64,000 nt of DNA from Pseudoalteromonas byunsanensis (lineage in GTDB: Bacteria; Pseudomonadota; Gammaproteobacteria; Enterobacterales; Alteromonadaceae): positions 414,881 through 478,880 of the forward strand of contig NZ_MNAN01000037.1 of assembly GCF_001854475.1 (NCBI RefSeq), given 5' to 3'. Positions 28,583-37,960 of this stretch are shown here, piece after piece. The position numbers and the translations under genes were made by a program. How positions within the stretch are numbered: position 1 is the stretch's first letter; each line of letters opens with the position of its first letter. A model generated the notes under the pieces. That model saw only the letters and a list, made by a program, of their open reading frames with translations. It did no database searches and was not told the origin of the DNA.

Positions 28583-29476
28583 TCATTGTGCTGGGGGTGT
28601 TTCATCGGAAGTGAGTAAACGGACTATCTCTTCCAAGTAGCCTTGGGTCAGCTTTTTGTCTTGTTCGGGGAGCCACTTCATGTGCGCGTCGTAAAATTCG
28701 CTTTTCTGGTATATCTCCATCATCAATTTGTTGAACATGGATAGAAACTCTTTGCTCTGTTCAGTGTTGTTACACATCCAGTAACCGACTATGTATCTAG
28801 GCGCATCTTCAACGCGATATGTGCGATAGGCTACTGTTTCATATTGCGAATGCCGATACACTTCAGCGGGGAACCCAAGCAAGAAATCAGCTCTTTTAGA
28901 CTTGAACATGTTATACATATCGTCATAAGGGTTGCTACCGGCACGATACACTTTGTTGCTCGCACTTACTTGCGCAAATTGGGCATCAAAAAATGGTCCA
29001 TAAGACATGGTTGGCGTAAAAACGATGGTGGCATATTTATAGTATGTGAACAGTATTGGTAACGATTTGACCTCGGCATCATCATTGAGCACTTGGGGCG
29101 TTAAAGGAGGTTCTGAGGCATGCTGATACAACCTGCGACTCAGATACATACTAACAGGGTAGCTAAACAAGAACTCTTGTAAACGTTCTTTGGTTTTCAC
29201 GCGATTTGGCACACATACGGCGTGTTCAGCAGTACGCATTGCTTTAACCGCACGGCGGTAACTTGCAGGCACTAACGATACTTTTCCCAAGGGAAGCGCA
29301 TTAATGATTAATATATTGGTACTGTTGGCGATGTTGGTCGTTGGACTCAACCCTTGGTAAATTGTAAAGTCCTTCTCGTCATCCACATACAGCTGAACGG
29401 CACCAACCCAGAAACTGCTTAATAAACACTTTAAGCACAATACAACTTTGAACAAATTAACAACCGATAAAAACAA
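28583..29476 (-). CDS. Periplasmic binding-protein-like protein (copy 2)
   Basis: A 297-residue paralogue of the protein encoded at 26007-26867, matching it through SRRLYQHAS, TMSYGPFFDAQ, KSKRADFLLGFPAEVYRH, VGYWMCNN and YDAHMKWLPE. An N-terminal signal is present (VVLCLKCLLSSFWVGAVQ). The start is TTG at 29476 with AAGGA 5 nt upstream; no ATG is available before the signal. The ligand is unknown. The two copies are separated by the attC-bearing genes, so the ancestral tandem pair was probably split or was duplicated around an insertion. Confidence 0.7.
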   Translation of the reverse strand: MFLSVVNLFKVVLCLKCLLSSFWVGAVQLYVDDEKDFTIYQGLSPTTNIANSTNILIINALPLGKVSLVPASYRRAVKAMRTAEHAVCVPNRVKTKERLQEFLFSYPVSMYLSRRLYQHASEPPLTPQVLNDDAEVKSLPILFTYYKYATIVFTPTMSYGPFFDAQFAQVSASNKVYRAGSNPYDDMYNMFKSKRADFLLGFPAEVYRHSQYETVAYRTYRVEDAPRYIVGYWMCNNTEQSKEFLSMFNKLMMEIYQKSEFYDAHMKWLPEQDKKLTQGYLEEIVRLLTSDETPPAQ

Positions 29477-29510
29477 CCCATTCCTTTAAGCATAGGACAG
29501 GGAGTAACAA

Positions 29511-29535
29511 AAATGCCAGCACGTGGCTGGCATTT
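29511..29535 (-). terminator. Intrinsic terminator of the S9 peptidase gene
   Basis: AAATGCCAGC (29511-29520) pairs exactly with GCTGGCATTT (29526-29535) around a 5-nt loop, and a T-rich run follows on the minus strand. It lies 24 bp beyond the peptidase stop. Confidence 0.75.
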
Positions 29536-29558
29536 ATTGAGAGCTATAGCTAAGTCAA

Positions 29559-31580
29559 TTAGTTACCACTATGTTTATCAAACCACCACTGGATATAGGC
29601 AACTTTGTTCATTAAGTTAGACGGGCGAGCGGTGATCCCATGTGACGCATCGGGAATACGCACCATCGCAGTTTCGACACCTTGAAGTTTAAGCGCTTGA
29701 TAATATTGCTCAGTTTCCGAAATAGGAGTGCGATAATCTGCATCTCCAGTCAGTAGCATGGTAGGGGTTTTGACATTACCCACATAGCTTATTGGAGAAC
29801 GTTTCATATAGTGCTCAGTGTGTTCCCAAGGTTTGCCAGGAAACCAGTAATCAGTGAAAAATGGGTAATAGTCAGCGGTTAACACAAAACTAAACCAGTT
29901 GATCACAGGTTTGGCAACCACAGCGGCGGCAAACCGATCCGTATGACCTACGATCCAAGCAGTTAATACACCCCCACCTGAACCGCCCGTCACAAACAAA
30001 CGCTGCTCATCTATAAACCCTTTCGCAATCAATGCATCAACCCCAGTCATTAGATCATCAAAGTCATTACTTGGGTAATTGTGGTGAATGGTTTGTGCAA
30101 ATGCCTTACCGTAAGAGTCACTGCCTCTTGGGTTCATGTATAAAACAACATTACCTTTGGCTGCAAAAAGCTGTGCTTCTGCACTAAAGTGAGGCCCATA
30201 ATTCGCAACAGGCCCACCATGTATCTCTAGCACCAATGGGTACTTTTTGCTGCTATCAAATCCAGGTGGGTAAACAACCCAGCCTTGAATATCCAACTGA
30301 TCATGTTTAGATTTAACCCAGATCTCTTCAACCTTACCCAGCGCCTTGTTACCGAGTGCGTCTTCATTAAGTTGAGTCAAACGTGTTGTTTTCCCTCTTT
30401 GCACCAACCCTACATCAGCAGGTCTTTGTGTATCGGCAAGCGTAAAGGCAACATCTCCTTTTACACTCACATCAAAGTCGCCTCCTGAATATGGTCGACC
30501 AAATGATACGCTGCCCACATCTTGTGTAATAACTTTAGCTTTCCCTTTGAGGGGTTGGTGTGCAACAACGGTCTGGCCTTGAGAATCATAGCTATAATAA
30601 AGACCGCGACTTTGAGCATCCCACTGAATGTGGCTCACACTACGGTCTAGCTCTTGGGTCAAGACCCGGGTTTCATCGTTTTGTAAATCTAGTACATAGA
30701 TATCTGCGTTTTCGTAGTTGGTACGCTTATCATCATATCCCAAATAAGCCAACAACCGTCCATTGGGTGATATGGTTGGTGATCTATCTGGACCAAAACG
30801 ATCAGTGATTGCTTTCACCTCTAACGATTTCATATCTAAGGCATATACCTCAGTATTTATCGGTTTAAGTTTATTATCTGCATGTCGGTTTGCAGAAAAG
30901 TACAGGGTTTGACCATCATGGCTGAAACTTACTCGGCTACCATGGTTAAATTCTCCTGTCGTTAACTGTCGCGCATTGCCGCCATTTGCATCGATGCTAA
31001 ACAGGTGAGTAAAACCCGCTTTTGTAAAACCTGCTCCGTCAGCACGATAATAAACATCATCAATAAACACTGGCGGTTTTGCCCAATCGGCACCTTTTGG
31101 TTTACCGCTTATATTCACCGGTGTTTTCGCCGATGCGCTGACAAACTGACTAAAAACGATTTGCTTACCATCAGGTGTCCACACTAGATTTCGTGGTGAT
31201 TGAGTCAGGTTACTAATTTTCGCAACAGCCCCAGTATTCAGCCATTTAACATATATTTGACTACTGCCATCTCGAGTCGAAACAAATGCTAAGCGATCAC
31301 CTTGGGGCGACAGGACTGGAGCATAATCAATGTGAACCCCACTAGTAACAGGTTGAAGCTGCTTACTCTTGACATCTACCGACCAGATATTACTGACTTT
31401 TTTATCGGTTTTTATATCCATGCGGTTACGCACGAAATACACCAGCTTGCCATCATCACTGAACTCAATTTGGTTAGCATATTCAAGGTCAAAAACGTCT
31501 ACCAATTCAAGCGGCTTTTCGGCTGCCAAGGCACTACTCATAACGAGGCTTATACCTAAAGCGATTACACGGTGTTTCAT
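29559..31580 (-). CDS. S9 family peptidase (acylaminoacyl/dipeptidyl peptidase type)
   Basis: A 673-residue exported serine peptidase: signal peptide (LVMSSALAA), N-terminal seven-bladed propeller with TolB-like strands (FSDDGKLVYFVRN, LSPQGDRLAFVSTRDG) and C-terminal alpha/beta hydrolase with nucleophile GGSGGG, Asp in TGDADYRTP and His in DASHGITARP. Trims short peptides from their N-termini; probably periplasmic. Terminator downstream at 29511; single gene. Confidence 0.9.
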   Translation of the reverse strand: MKHRVIALGISLVMSSALAAEKPLELVDVFDLEYANQIEFSDDGKLVYFVRNRMDIKTDKKVSNIWSVDVKSKQLQPVTSGVHIDYAPVLSPQGDRLAFVSTRDGSSQIYVKWLNTGAVAKISNLTQSPRNLVWTPDGKQIVFSQFVSASAKTPVNISGKPKGADWAKPPVFIDDVYYRADGAGFTKAGFTHLFSIDANGGNARQLTTGEFNHGSRVSFSHDGQTLYFSANRHADNKLKPINTEVYALDMKSLEVKAITDRFGPDRSPTISPNGRLLAYLGYDDKRTNYENADIYVLDLQNDETRVLTQELDRSVSHIQWDAQSRGLYYSYDSQGQTVVAHQPLKGKAKVITQDVGSVSFGRPYSGGDFDVSVKGDVAFTLADTQRPADVGLVQRGKTTRLTQLNEDALGNKALGKVEEIWVKSKHDQLDIQGWVVYPPGFDSSKKYPLVLEIHGGPVANYGPHFSAEAQLFAAKGNVVLYMNPRGSDSYGKAFAQTIHHNYPSNDFDDLMTGVDALIAKGFIDEQRLFVTGGSGGGVLTAWIVGHTDRFAAAVVAKPVINWFSFVLTADYYPFFTDYWFPGKPWEHTEHYMKRSPISYVGNVKTPTMLLTGDADYRTPISETEQYYQALKLQGVETAMVRIPDASHGITARPSNLMNKVAYIQWWFDKHSGN

Positions 31581-31640
31581 AGTGGCTTCATTCCTTTTAT
31601 AAAAATCAGTATTTAATATCTACCCTGTGAGTAGATTCGG

Positions 31641-32171
31641 TCAATTATTTGCGATCAATGCAAGCTTTTGGTCATTGACCCACTTTCCTGCTATTTTGAA
31701 ATTGTCTTTCAGCGTACCTTCATGCTCAAACCCTAAAGCAGTTAACAACCCAAATGATGCTTCGTTGCCCTCAGAAACCGTCGCTATAAGTTTATGAAAA
31801 CCACACTCAAAAAGAGCAAAATCAATCAGCGCCTTTGTTGATTCCTTCGCATACCCCATCCCTTGAAATTCAGGCAATATCATAAATCCCACTTCAGCTT
31901 GCTGATATGGACACCACATTGCGAAAAAGCCATGTAGCCCAACAGCTTCACCAGTTTGTTTGTTTTCAATTACCAAGGTTAACCACTGTGTTTGCTCTTT
32001 ATTCCAAGGAGCATTTCCATGGCATCGCTGTTGAAACTTGGCGTAGATATCTTCCTCAGTCATGATATCTGAAACCCAACGGATAGCCTGTTTATTAGTA
32101 TGTAATTTTAAAAACAATGGCCAATCTAGCTCTGTCATCAACCTAAGCAGCAATCTTGGAGTGTCTATCAT
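31641..32171 (-). CDS. GNAT acetyltransferase (RimJ/RimL-type)
   Basis: A 176-residue acetyl-CoA transferase with family blocks TPRLLLRLMTELDW at the start, GFMILPEFQGMGYAKES (acetyl-CoA pyrophosphate loop) and ALGFEHEGTLKDNF near the end. The substrate, a protein N-terminus or small amine, cannot be told. Single gene between the peptidase and amidase genes. Confidence 0.87.
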   Translation of the reverse strand: MIDTPRLLLRLMTELDWPLFLKLHTNKQAIRWVSDIMTEEDIYAKFQQRCHGNAPWNKEQTQWLTLVIENKQTGEAVGLHGFFAMWCPYQQAEVGFMILPEFQGMGYAKESTKALIDFALFECGFHKLIATVSEGNEASFGLLTALGFEHEGTLKDNFKIAGKWVNDQKLALIANN

Positions 32172-32242
32172 GGTCGTATCCTTATTTTTCTTTTAGATTG
32201 CATAGCCTCTAAACTTTTCTGTAAAGGGCCTTTACAAGCGTT

Positions 32243-33781
32243 TCAATCATCAATGCTAGAAATAAAACGTGGTGATTTTCTTACCTTTGTTGCTTGCTCA
32301 AACGCGTAGCCTATCTCAAGCAATTTTCCCTCTTGATTAGCTCCACTGAAAAAAGACAACCCTAAAGGAAGGGAACGATGTTCAGACATAGGCACTGTAA
32401 TAATTGGGTAGCCAGCAATCGCTGAAGGACTAGAGCTTAATCCAGTGTAATGATCGCCATTTACCGTATCGATTACCCAGGCAGGGCCATTGGTAGGCGC
32501 TACAAGCGCATCTAATCTGTGTTCAGCTAGCAGCTTATCAATACCTTGCTGTTGCGCCTTTTCTCTTACCAACTTTTTAGCCGAAAGATAAGCTTCACTG
32601 TTTAAATCACCTTTTTTCTCTGCAATTTCCAGTAGACTTTGGTTAAACCTTTGTTCGGTTATATCTGCATTGAAAGCAATCAATTGTGTTAGTGACTTAA
32701 CAGGTACCGAGTCTGGCGTTTTTGCTAGGTATTGATTAACGCCGTGTTTAAACTCGTATAGTAAAATATCAAACTCTGCCTGACCAAGTTCATCCTGATA
32801 CTCCAATGTTAAATTATCAACGATGACTGCCCCTTGGCTCTTTAATACTTCGATAGCCTGTTTGAATGCTGCACTGGCTACTTCATTAAAGTCACTGATA
32901 TTACGAGCAATACCGATACGCTTGCCTTTTAAACCTTGTGCGTTTAAATGCTTTTGATAATGTCCTACAGAGCTGCCAGTCAAAGCCTCCAATAATATCG
33001 CGGCATCTGCGACAGTTTTGGTCATCGGGCCAGGGGAGTCCTGAGAATGAGAAAGCGGGATCACCCCCTCGGAAGCGACCAAACCAACTGTGGGCTTTAA
33101 TCCCACGATTGCGGAGTGCGCGGCAGGGCAGGTAATAGAACCATCCGTCTCAGTACCAATTGCCCCTGCTGCTAAATTTGCAGCAACTGCCACAGCCGAC
33201 CCAGAACTGGAGCCACAAGGAGTGCGATTTAATACATAAGGGTTTTTAGTTTGTCCGCCAACATCACTCCAGCCGCTAGAGCTTTGTGTTGATTTGAAAT
33301 TAGCCCACTCGCTTAAATTAGCCTTCCCTAAAATTATTGCTCCAGCAGCCTTAAGTCGACTTACAAGCAGAGCATCTTGCTTGGCGTAGTTACTTTGTAA
33401 TGCAACTGCACCAGCCGTACTGGGCATCGCATCTATCGTTTCAATGTTATCTTTTATAACGATGGGCATACCGAACAACGGCCCATGCTCTTCGGTGCGC
33501 GCGTGTGCTAAGTCTTTTGCTTTAGCAAGCTCAATCGCATGTTGGTTAATACTAATAATGGCGTTGAGCTTAGGACCATCATCATCCAACTGGGCTATAC
33601 GTGTCAGGTAGTACTGGGTGATCTGTTGATAACTGAGTTGTTGCTCATCAACCAATTTCTGTAATTGCGAAAAGCTGTATTCTTCGAGCTCTGGATGAGG
33701 CTGCTGGGCCAAAGCGTTTGTGCTCAATAGGCTCAACAAGGGGAGTGAACAAACAAGAGTTAAGCATTTTTTTATAAACAT
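32243..33781 (-). CDS. Secreted amidase (amidase signature family)
   Basis: A 512-residue exported amidase. The Ser-cisSer-Lys triad is visible: Lys in VIKDNIET, and the glycine/serine-rich loop GSSSGSAVAVAAN followed by GTETDGSITCPAA with the two serines. The signal peptide FIKKCLTLVCSLPLLSLLST runs from the chosen ATG at 33781, which has GAGG 5 nt upstream; the frame stays open 20 codons further but that part is not signal-like. Hydrolyses an amide bond in the periplasm; substrate unknown. Confidence 0.88.
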   Translation of the reverse strand: MFIKKCLTLVCSLPLLSLLSTNALAQQPHPELEEYSFSQLQKLVDEQQLSYQQITQYYLTRIAQLDDDGPKLNAIISINQHAIELAKAKDLAHARTEEHGPLFGMPIVIKDNIETIDAMPSTAGAVALQSNYAKQDALLVSRLKAAGAIILGKANLSEWANFKSTQSSSGWSDVGGQTKNPYVLNRTPCGSSSGSAVAVAANLAAGAIGTETDGSITCPAAHSAIVGLKPTVGLVASEGVIPLSHSQDSPGPMTKTVADAAILLEALTGSSVGHYQKHLNAQGLKGKRIGIARNISDFNEVASAAFKQAIEVLKSQGAVIVDNLTLEYQDELGQAEFDILLYEFKHGVNQYLAKTPDSVPVKSLTQLIAFNADITEQRFNQSLLEIAEKKGDLNSEAYLSAKKLVREKAQQQGIDKLLAEHRLDALVAPTNGPAWVIDTVNGDHYTGLSSSPSAIAGYPIITVPMSEHRSLPLGLSFFSGANQEGKLLEIGYAFEQATKVRKSPRFISSIDD

Positions 33782-33862
33782 GAGACCTCTAAAGCTAAAA
33801 ATTATACATCCCATAGTTATTGAACAAGGTATATTTGGCAAGCATTAATGACCCCACAAAAG

Positions 33863-33892
33863 AAACAACCCAGTGCTTTTACTGGGTTGTTT
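33863..33892 (-). terminator. Intrinsic terminator of glcB
   Basis: AAACAACCCAGT and ACTGGGTTGTTT form a perfect 12-bp stem with a 6-nt loop, 15 bp after the malate synthase stop, with T-runs on both sides so it may work in both directions. Confidence 0.8.
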
Positions 33893-33907
33893 TTTTATTT
33901 TTCATCG

Positions 33908-36082
33908 TTACTGCTGAGCTTTGTATTTCAAACGGTACTCATGAAGCAGTGGTTCGGTGTACCCATTGGGCTGCTCTGACCCCTTGAACACAAGATCCTG
34001 CGCTGCTTGGAAGGCTAGATTGGCCATTAAAGATTGCTCATCAACCGCCATCGGACGATAATTTTGGTCATGTTGATTTTGACTATCTACAACATGAGCC
34101 ATGCGAGCAAATGTTTGTTTGACTTGTTCAACTGTACAGATCCCATGCTTTAGCCAATTAGCAATATGCTGGCTAGAAATTCGCAATGTTGCTCTGTCTT
34201 CCATCAAGCCAATATGATTAATATCAGGCACCTTTGAGCAACCTATTCCTTGGTCTATCCAACGTACAACATACCCTAAAATTCCCTGAATATTATTATC
34301 TAGCTCGGCTTGAATATCTTCTTTGCTCAGAGATCTATCTAACAATAGAGGGGGAGTTAATAAGTCATCCAACGAGGCCTGTTGACGAGTCATCAGTTCA
34401 CGTTGCTTCGCAAATACATCGACAAAATGATAGTGCATCGCGTGGAGTGTTGCGGCAGTAGGCGAGGGCACCCATGCCGTGTTCGCTCCGGCTTCTGGGT
34501 GAGCTTGTTTTTGTTCCATCATCAACGCCATTTTATCTGGCATGGGCCACATTCCTTTGCCGATTTGTGCTTTACCACTGAACCCACAGGCTAGCCCAAT
34601 ATCAACGTTGCGATCTTCATATGAGGCGATCCAAGGTTGTGATTTTATCTGCGCTTTTGGCAATACAGGACCCGCTAGCATTGAGGTATGTATTTCATCA
34701 CCTGTACGGTCTAAAAATCCAGTATTGATAAACACCACCCTAGATTTTGCTTTTGCAATACAGGCCTTTAAGTTTACGGATGTTCTACGCTCCTCGTCCA
34801 TTATGCCCAATTTTATGGTATTGGGCGGCAATCTTAACAGCGCTTCAACTTCACTAAATAATTGATCCGTGAAGGCCACTTCTTCAGGGCCATGCATTTT
34901 TGGCTTAACAATATTTATACTTTGAACGCTTGAATTATGAACAGAGCTATTACCCTGAAGGTCATGCAACGCACACAATGAAGTGATCACCGCATCCATG
35001 ATCCCCTCAAATACTTGCTCACCATGCTTATCCAGTATCGCAGGGTTGCGCATCAGATGACCTACATTTCGCACAAACATCATGCTACGGCCTTTAAGGG
35101 TTATAGGTTCACCTTGTTTGCTTAGATAGTGTCTATCCTCATTTAATCGGCGAGTAATCGCTTGTCCTTGCTTGGAGAACGACTCAGACAATGTACCTTG
35201 CATTAGCCCCAGCCAGTTTTGGTATACCTGCACTTTGTCTTGCGCATCAACAGCCGCAACCGAGTCTTCACAATCCATGATGGTCGTCAGCGCAGATTCT
35301 AGCAATACATCCTTGATCCCTGCTTTATCTGCCTGTCCAATGGTGCTGTGTGGATCTATTTGAATTTCTATATGTAAATCATGGTGCTTAAGCAATACTG
35401 CCGTAGGGTTTTGTGGCAGGCCCCGATAGCCCACAAATTGTTCCGCAGACGCCAGTGCAACCTGTGTTGAATCATTCAACGTTACGACCAATTTCCCATC
35501 TAACACGGCATAGCCGCTACTTTCGATATGTGACCCATGAGCAAGTGGTAGGGCTTTGTCCAAAAATTGACGTACATAGGCCATCACTTTAAAGCCTCGA
35601 ACAGGGTTATAGGCTATTGTTTTTTCAGCGCCATCGTCTTCAGGCAACAAGTCCGTACCGTACAAAGCATCATAAAGTGAACCCCAACGCGCATTTGCAG
35701 CATTTAATGCAAATCTCGCATTGCTTACTGGCACTACCAACTGGGGGGCCGCGGCAAGCGCAATTTCGGGCTCTACATTTCGTGTATCAATACAAACTTC
35801 GTCGGGTTCGTTATGTAAATAACCGATATCTTCCAAAAATGTCCGATATTGTACAGCATCCCATTTTGGGTGTTGCTGATGAAATATATCAATCTGCTGC
35901 TGTAGCAAATCTCTCTTACTGAGCAGTGCTTTATTCAAAGGTGAGAGTGTGTCAATAATACAGGCAAAGCCTTGCCAAAAGGCTTGCTGAGTAAGCCCTG
36001 TGCCAGGCAAAGCCTGTTGATTTACAAAGTCATATAGGCATTGATCTATGGTCAATCCTGCCTCTTGTGCGCTTGCATGCAT
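33908..36082 (-). CDS. glcB: Malate synthase G
   Basis: A 724-residue enzyme that condenses glyoxylate and acetyl-CoA to malate in the glyoxylate shunt. The length and pattern fit isoform G (single polypeptide over 700 residues): NAANARWGSLYDALYGTD, DCEDSVAAVDAQDK, GIMDEERRTSVNLKACI, FINTGFLDRTGDEIHTSM and IGKGMWPMPDKM. It is divergent from isocitrate lyase with 224 bp between the starts, which should hold both promoters and a shared control site. Confidence 0.96.
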   Translation of the reverse strand: MHASAQEAGLTIDQCLYDFVNQQALPGTGLTQQAFWQGFACIIDTLSPLNKALLSKRDLLQQQIDIFHQQHPKWDAVQYRTFLEDIGYLHNEPDEVCIDTRNVEPEIALAAAPQLVVPVSNARFALNAANARWGSLYDALYGTDLLPEDDGAEKTIAYNPVRGFKVMAYVRQFLDKALPLAHGSHIESSGYAVLDGKLVVTLNDSTQVALASAEQFVGYRGLPQNPTAVLLKHHDLHIEIQIDPHSTIGQADKAGIKDVLLESALTTIMDCEDSVAAVDAQDKVQVYQNWLGLMQGTLSESFSKQGQAITRRLNEDRHYLSKQGEPITLKGRSMMFVRNVGHLMRNPAILDKHGEQVFEGIMDAVITSLCALHDLQGNSSVHNSSVQSINIVKPKMHGPEEVAFTDQLFSEVEALLRLPPNTIKLGIMDEERRTSVNLKACIAKAKSRVVFINTGFLDRTGDEIHTSMLAGPVLPKAQIKSQPWIASYEDRNVDIGLACGFSGKAQIGKGMWPMPDKMALMMEQKQAHPEAGANTAWVPSPTAATLHAMHYHFVDVFAKQRELMTRQQASLDDLLTPPLLLDRSLSKEDIQAELDNNIQGILGYVVRWIDQGIGCSKVPDINHIGLMEDRATLRISSQHIANWLKHGICTVEQVKQTFARMAHVVDSQNQHDQNYRPMAVDEQSLMANLAFQAAQDLVFKGSEQPNGYTEPLLHEYRLKYKAQQ

Positions 36083-36306
36083 AACGGTGATCCTAAGTCG
36101 ATTTTGAACGGGTTTAAAATAACCTTATCGCATTTGAGCACAAAACAAACCCCTAAATACATTCACCAAAAATATACTCACAATAATAACTATAAATTTA
36201 AAAAATCTACATTTCGGGCCTAGTGTGTAATTAAGCGCCAACGGCTAGGGCCGCTGCGCAACTCTCACAACTAAAAAATATTTAACCCGTTCGAAGGAAT
36301 TAAATT

Positions 36307-37911
36307 ATGACTCGTTATCAATCACAGCTAGATAAGTTCAGCACGCTTTGTCAAACCCAAGGTAAAACTTGGCAATCAATCAACCCTGAATTTGCCAGTA
36401 GAATGAACTTGCAAAACCGCTTTAAAACGGGCTTGGATATTGCAAAATATACTGCAAAAGTCATGCGCGAAGACATGAATGCTTACGATCAAGATAGCAG
36501 TCAATACACTCAATCATTAGGCTGCTGGCATGGCTTTACTGCTCAGCAAATGATGATGGCTATTAAAAGACACCAGAAAACAACCAAGCGCTCATATGTT
36601 TATCTCAGTGGTTGGATGGTCGCGGCGTTACGCTCGGAGTTTGGTCCATTACCAGATCAAAGTATGCATGAAAAAACAGCTGTTCCTGGTCTGATTGAAG
36701 AGATCTACACATTCTTAAAACAAGCTGATGCTCGTGAGTTAGATCACTTGTATCGTGAGTTGGACCAAGCAAATGCCAAAGGCTTAGATAGCAGCGCAAT
36801 TATCGAAAAAATTGATAACTTTGAAACCCACATTGTTCCTATTATTGCAGACATTGATGCAGGCTTCGGTAACGAAGAAGCGACCTACCTTCTCGCTAAA
36901 AAGATGATAGAGGCGGGTGCATGTGCAATTCAAATCGAAAACCAAGTATCAGATGCGAAACAATGCGGTCATCAGGCAGGTAAAGTAACGGTGCCTCATG
37001 AGGACTTCCTAGCTAAAATAAACGCTGTACGCTACGCATTTTTAGAGCTTGGTGTTGAAGATGGGATCATTGTGGCACGCACAGACTCGCTAGGTGCCAG
37101 CCTGACGCAAAAGGTTCCAGTATCAAAAACACCTGGAGATCTGGCTAGCCAATATACTGCATTTTTAGACACTACACCGGTTAACAGTGCTGATGATCTT
37201 CAAGATGGCGAAATGGCTATTAAACTTGAAGGACAATTGCGCAAACCAGTTCGTTTAGATAACGGCTTGTATCAATTTAGAGAAGGTACAGAAAAAGACC
37301 GAGTCGTGCTAGATTGTGTTACTAGCCTTCAATCTGGTGCTGATCTACTCTGGATCGAAACAGAAAAACCTAATGTTCAACAAATTGCTGAATTGGTTAA
37401 CCGCGTTAAAGAGCAAGTTCCCAATGCAAAACTCGTATACAACAATTCGCCATCATTTAACTGGACATTGAAGTTCCGTGAACAAGTATATGCTCAGTGG
37501 CAACAAGAAGGGAAAGATCTTTCTCAATACCCGGATCCGAGTCAAGATGCTAAGGCCCTTATGGATCCTCAGCTGGATAGCTCAGAGTTGGCAACAGCAG
37601 CTGACATACTAGTACAAAATTTCCAACGTGATGGTGCGCGTGAGGCGGGTATTTTCCACCACCTAATCACTTTGCCAACATACCACACCGCAGCGTTAAG
37701 CACCGACATTTTGGCCGAAGGCTACTTTGGTGATTTAGGTATGCTTGCATATGTGCGTGATGTGCAACGACAAGAAATTCGTCGTGAACAAGCATCCGTT
37801 AAGCACCAAGATTTAGCAGGCTCTAATATTGGCGATACACATAAAGAATACTTTTCTGGGGAGAATGCTCTCAAAGCGGGCGGTGAAGCAAATACCATGA
37901 ATCAGTTCTAA
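36307..37911 (+). CDS. aceA: Isocitrate lyase
   Basis: A 534-residue enzyme that splits isocitrate to succinate and glyoxylate, the first step of the glyoxylate shunt; with glcB it allows growth on acetate and fatty acids. Catalytic signature KQCGHQ with Cys at about 219, preceded by the metal-binding region ADIDAGFGNEEATYLLAKK. The length is that of the longer isocitrate lyase group found in Pseudomonas and Alteromonadales, not the 434-residue E. coli type. A terminator follows at 37938. Confidence 0.96.
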   Translation: MTRYQSQLDKFSTLCQTQGKTWQSINPEFASRMNLQNRFKTGLDIAKYTAKVMREDMNAYDQDSSQYTQSLGCWHGFTAQQMMMAIKRHQKTTKRSYVYLSGWMVAALRSEFGPLPDQSMHEKTAVPGLIEEIYTFLKQADARELDHLYRELDQANAKGLDSSAIIEKIDNFETHIVPIIADIDAGFGNEEATYLLAKKMIEAGACAIQIENQVSDAKQCGHQAGKVTVPHEDFLAKINAVRYAFLELGVEDGIIVARTDSLGASLTQKVPVSKTPGDLASQYTAFLDTTPVNSADDLQDGEMAIKLEGQLRKPVRLDNGLYQFREGTEKDRVVLDCVTSLQSGADLLWIETEKPNVQQIAELVNRVKEQVPNAKLVYNNSPSFNWTLKFREQVYAQWQQEGKDLSQYPDPSQDAKALMDPQLDSSELATAADILVQNFQRDGAREAGIFHHLITLPTYHTAALSTDILAEGYFGDLGMLAYVRDVQRQEIRREQASVKHQDLAGSNIGDTHKEYFSGENALKAGGEANTMNQF

Positions 37912-37937
37912 CACCAATCAAGGTTGTTCCTTAACTC

Positions 37938-37960
37938 AGGGGTCTACAGGCCCCTTTTTT
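37938..37960 (+). terminator. Intrinsic terminator of aceA
   Basis: AGGGG (37938-37942) pairs with CCCCT (37951-37955), followed by TTTTTT, 27 bp after the aceA stop. Confidence 0.75.
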
